From Terriglobia bacterium (lineage in GTDB: Bacteria; Acidobacteriota; Terriglobia; UBA7540): DNA of 14,289 nucleotides. Location: positions 1-14,289 of the forward strand of contig JASHYZ010000411.1 of NCBI GenBank assembly GCA_030042795.1. The letters run 5' to 3'. The translations under genes were made by a program, and so were the position numbers. The notes under the pieces were generated by a model, which was not told where the DNA came from, ran no database searches, and saw nothing but the letters and a program-made list of their open reading frames with translations. Position 1 is the first letter of the stretch. The number at the start of each line of letters is the position of its first letter. Shown here in pieces: positions 14,004-14,289 of the stretch.

Positions 14004-14062
14004 TAGCTTCTAGCTTCTGGTTTCTGACTTCTTTCTTCTGACTCCTAAGTTCTCACTCCTAA
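14004..14062 (+). repeat. Heptamer array in opposite orientation
   Basis: On the plus strand about eight 7-base units follow one another, the first being CTTCTAG, CTTCTGG, TTTCTGA, CTTCTTT and CTTCTGA, with the last three more diverged (CTCCTAA, GTTCTCA, CTCCTAA). The array ends just past the stop of the partial minus-strand gene at 14065. Bases 14004-14032 are the reverse complement of 13781-13809 at 27 of 29 positions, so the two arrays form an inverted pair around about 195 bp of lower-GC sequence (13810-14003) that contains no convincing gene. Confidence 0.8.
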
Positions 14063-14064
14063 CC

Positions 14065-14289
14065 TCAGTGCGCTGGCAAGTTCGGCTGTCCGGCATTGAG
14101 CCAGGCGGTATACCAGTAGGAACCTGTGTCATGCGCCGCAGCGCTGATTTCCTGGATCGTCATGGAGCCGAGCTGGTTGTAAAAGCGATCAAAGTATTCA
14201 TCCGTGTAGTCGCTCAAACCGGCACGCGCCCGCCAATCGGCCCAAAGAACGCGGTCCACCCAGGTATTGGCTTCCAGCACGGCCTGAAA
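14065..14289 (-). CDS. C-terminal fragment of an unidentified protein, possibly S1/P1 nuclease or zinc phospholipase C-like
   Basis: The frame is open on the minus strand from the window edge to a stop at 14065 and gives at least 74 residues, so the gene begins outside. An internal GTG at 14280 is not the likely start. The visible end is rich in Trp, Tyr and Asp (NTWVDRVLWADW; HDTGSYWYTAWLNAGQP). The final HDTxxYWYxAWxxAGxP pattern reminds me of the C-terminal end of S1/P1-type nucleases and bacterial zinc-dependent phospholipase C-like proteins, which are exported enzymes, but the zinc ligands lie outside the window. The call is tentative. It lies upstream of the adenosine deaminase gene on the same strand, separated by 292 bp containing the inverted heptamer arrays. 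Confidence 0.6.
   Translation of the reverse strand, partial: FQAVLEANTWVDRVLWADWRARAGLSDYTDEYFDRFYNQLGSMTIQEISAAAHDTGSYWYTAWLNAGQPNLPAH

Overview
The window looks like a chromosomal segment of a GC-rich soil-type bacterium, most likely an Acidobacteriota member. This rests on impression: two large exported FG-GAP/ASPIC-UnbV proteins, a sigma-28-type factor, a lipase-maturation-factor-like membrane protein and several GC-rich dispersed palindromic repeats. There is no rRNA, tRNA, CRISPR array, transposase or phage gene, so taxonomy cannot be fixed from the sequence alone.

Layout. Positions 1-452 are a gene-poor edge carrying a 140-bp MITE-like element (156-295) with 15-bp terminal inverted repeats. 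A small Cys-rich protein lies on the minus strand (453-815). A structured leader (about 1025-1262) precedes a FliA/WhiG-type sigma factor (1263-2159). A decayed relative of the hairpin core of the first element (2281-2335) separates it from a tiny Cys-containing ORF (2394-2645). Next come a Tat-exported seven-DxDxDG-repeat protein with a C-terminal ASPIC/UnbV domain (2791-4542), a palindrome, and a convergent cytochrome P450 (minus, 4607-5962). Divergent from the P450 is a plus-strand pair: an unrecognised protein with a convincing PD-(D/E)xK nuclease-like active site (6228-7973) and a fusion of a DCC thiol-disulfide oxidoreductase domain to a multi-pass lipase-maturation-factor-like domain (GTG start, 8017-9888). 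A second FG-GAP/ASPIC protein, paralogous to the first, follows (10025-11899); its tail overlaps a convergent HAD-family hydrolase (minus, 11846-12574). An adenosine-deaminase-family gene (minus, 12717-13772) and the C-terminal fragment of a further minus-strand gene (14065 to the edge) close the window.

How things fit together. The genes do not form one pathway. The two exported propeller proteins and the DCC-LMF fusion point to cell-envelope or secreted functions; HAD and adenosine deaminase are housekeeping or salvage enzymes that may be co-transcribed.

The most unusual DNA-level signal is a degenerate 7-bp tandem repeat (consensus YTTCTRR) in three places. Two arrays sit immediately upstream of a start codon, in the same orientation relative to the gene, where a Shine-Dalgarno would be expected (second FG-GAP gene and adenosine deaminase gene). 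The third faces the array of the deaminase gene as an inverted repeat about 250 bp away. The best candidates for new protein biology are the PD-(D/E)xK-like protein and the DCC-LMF fusion.
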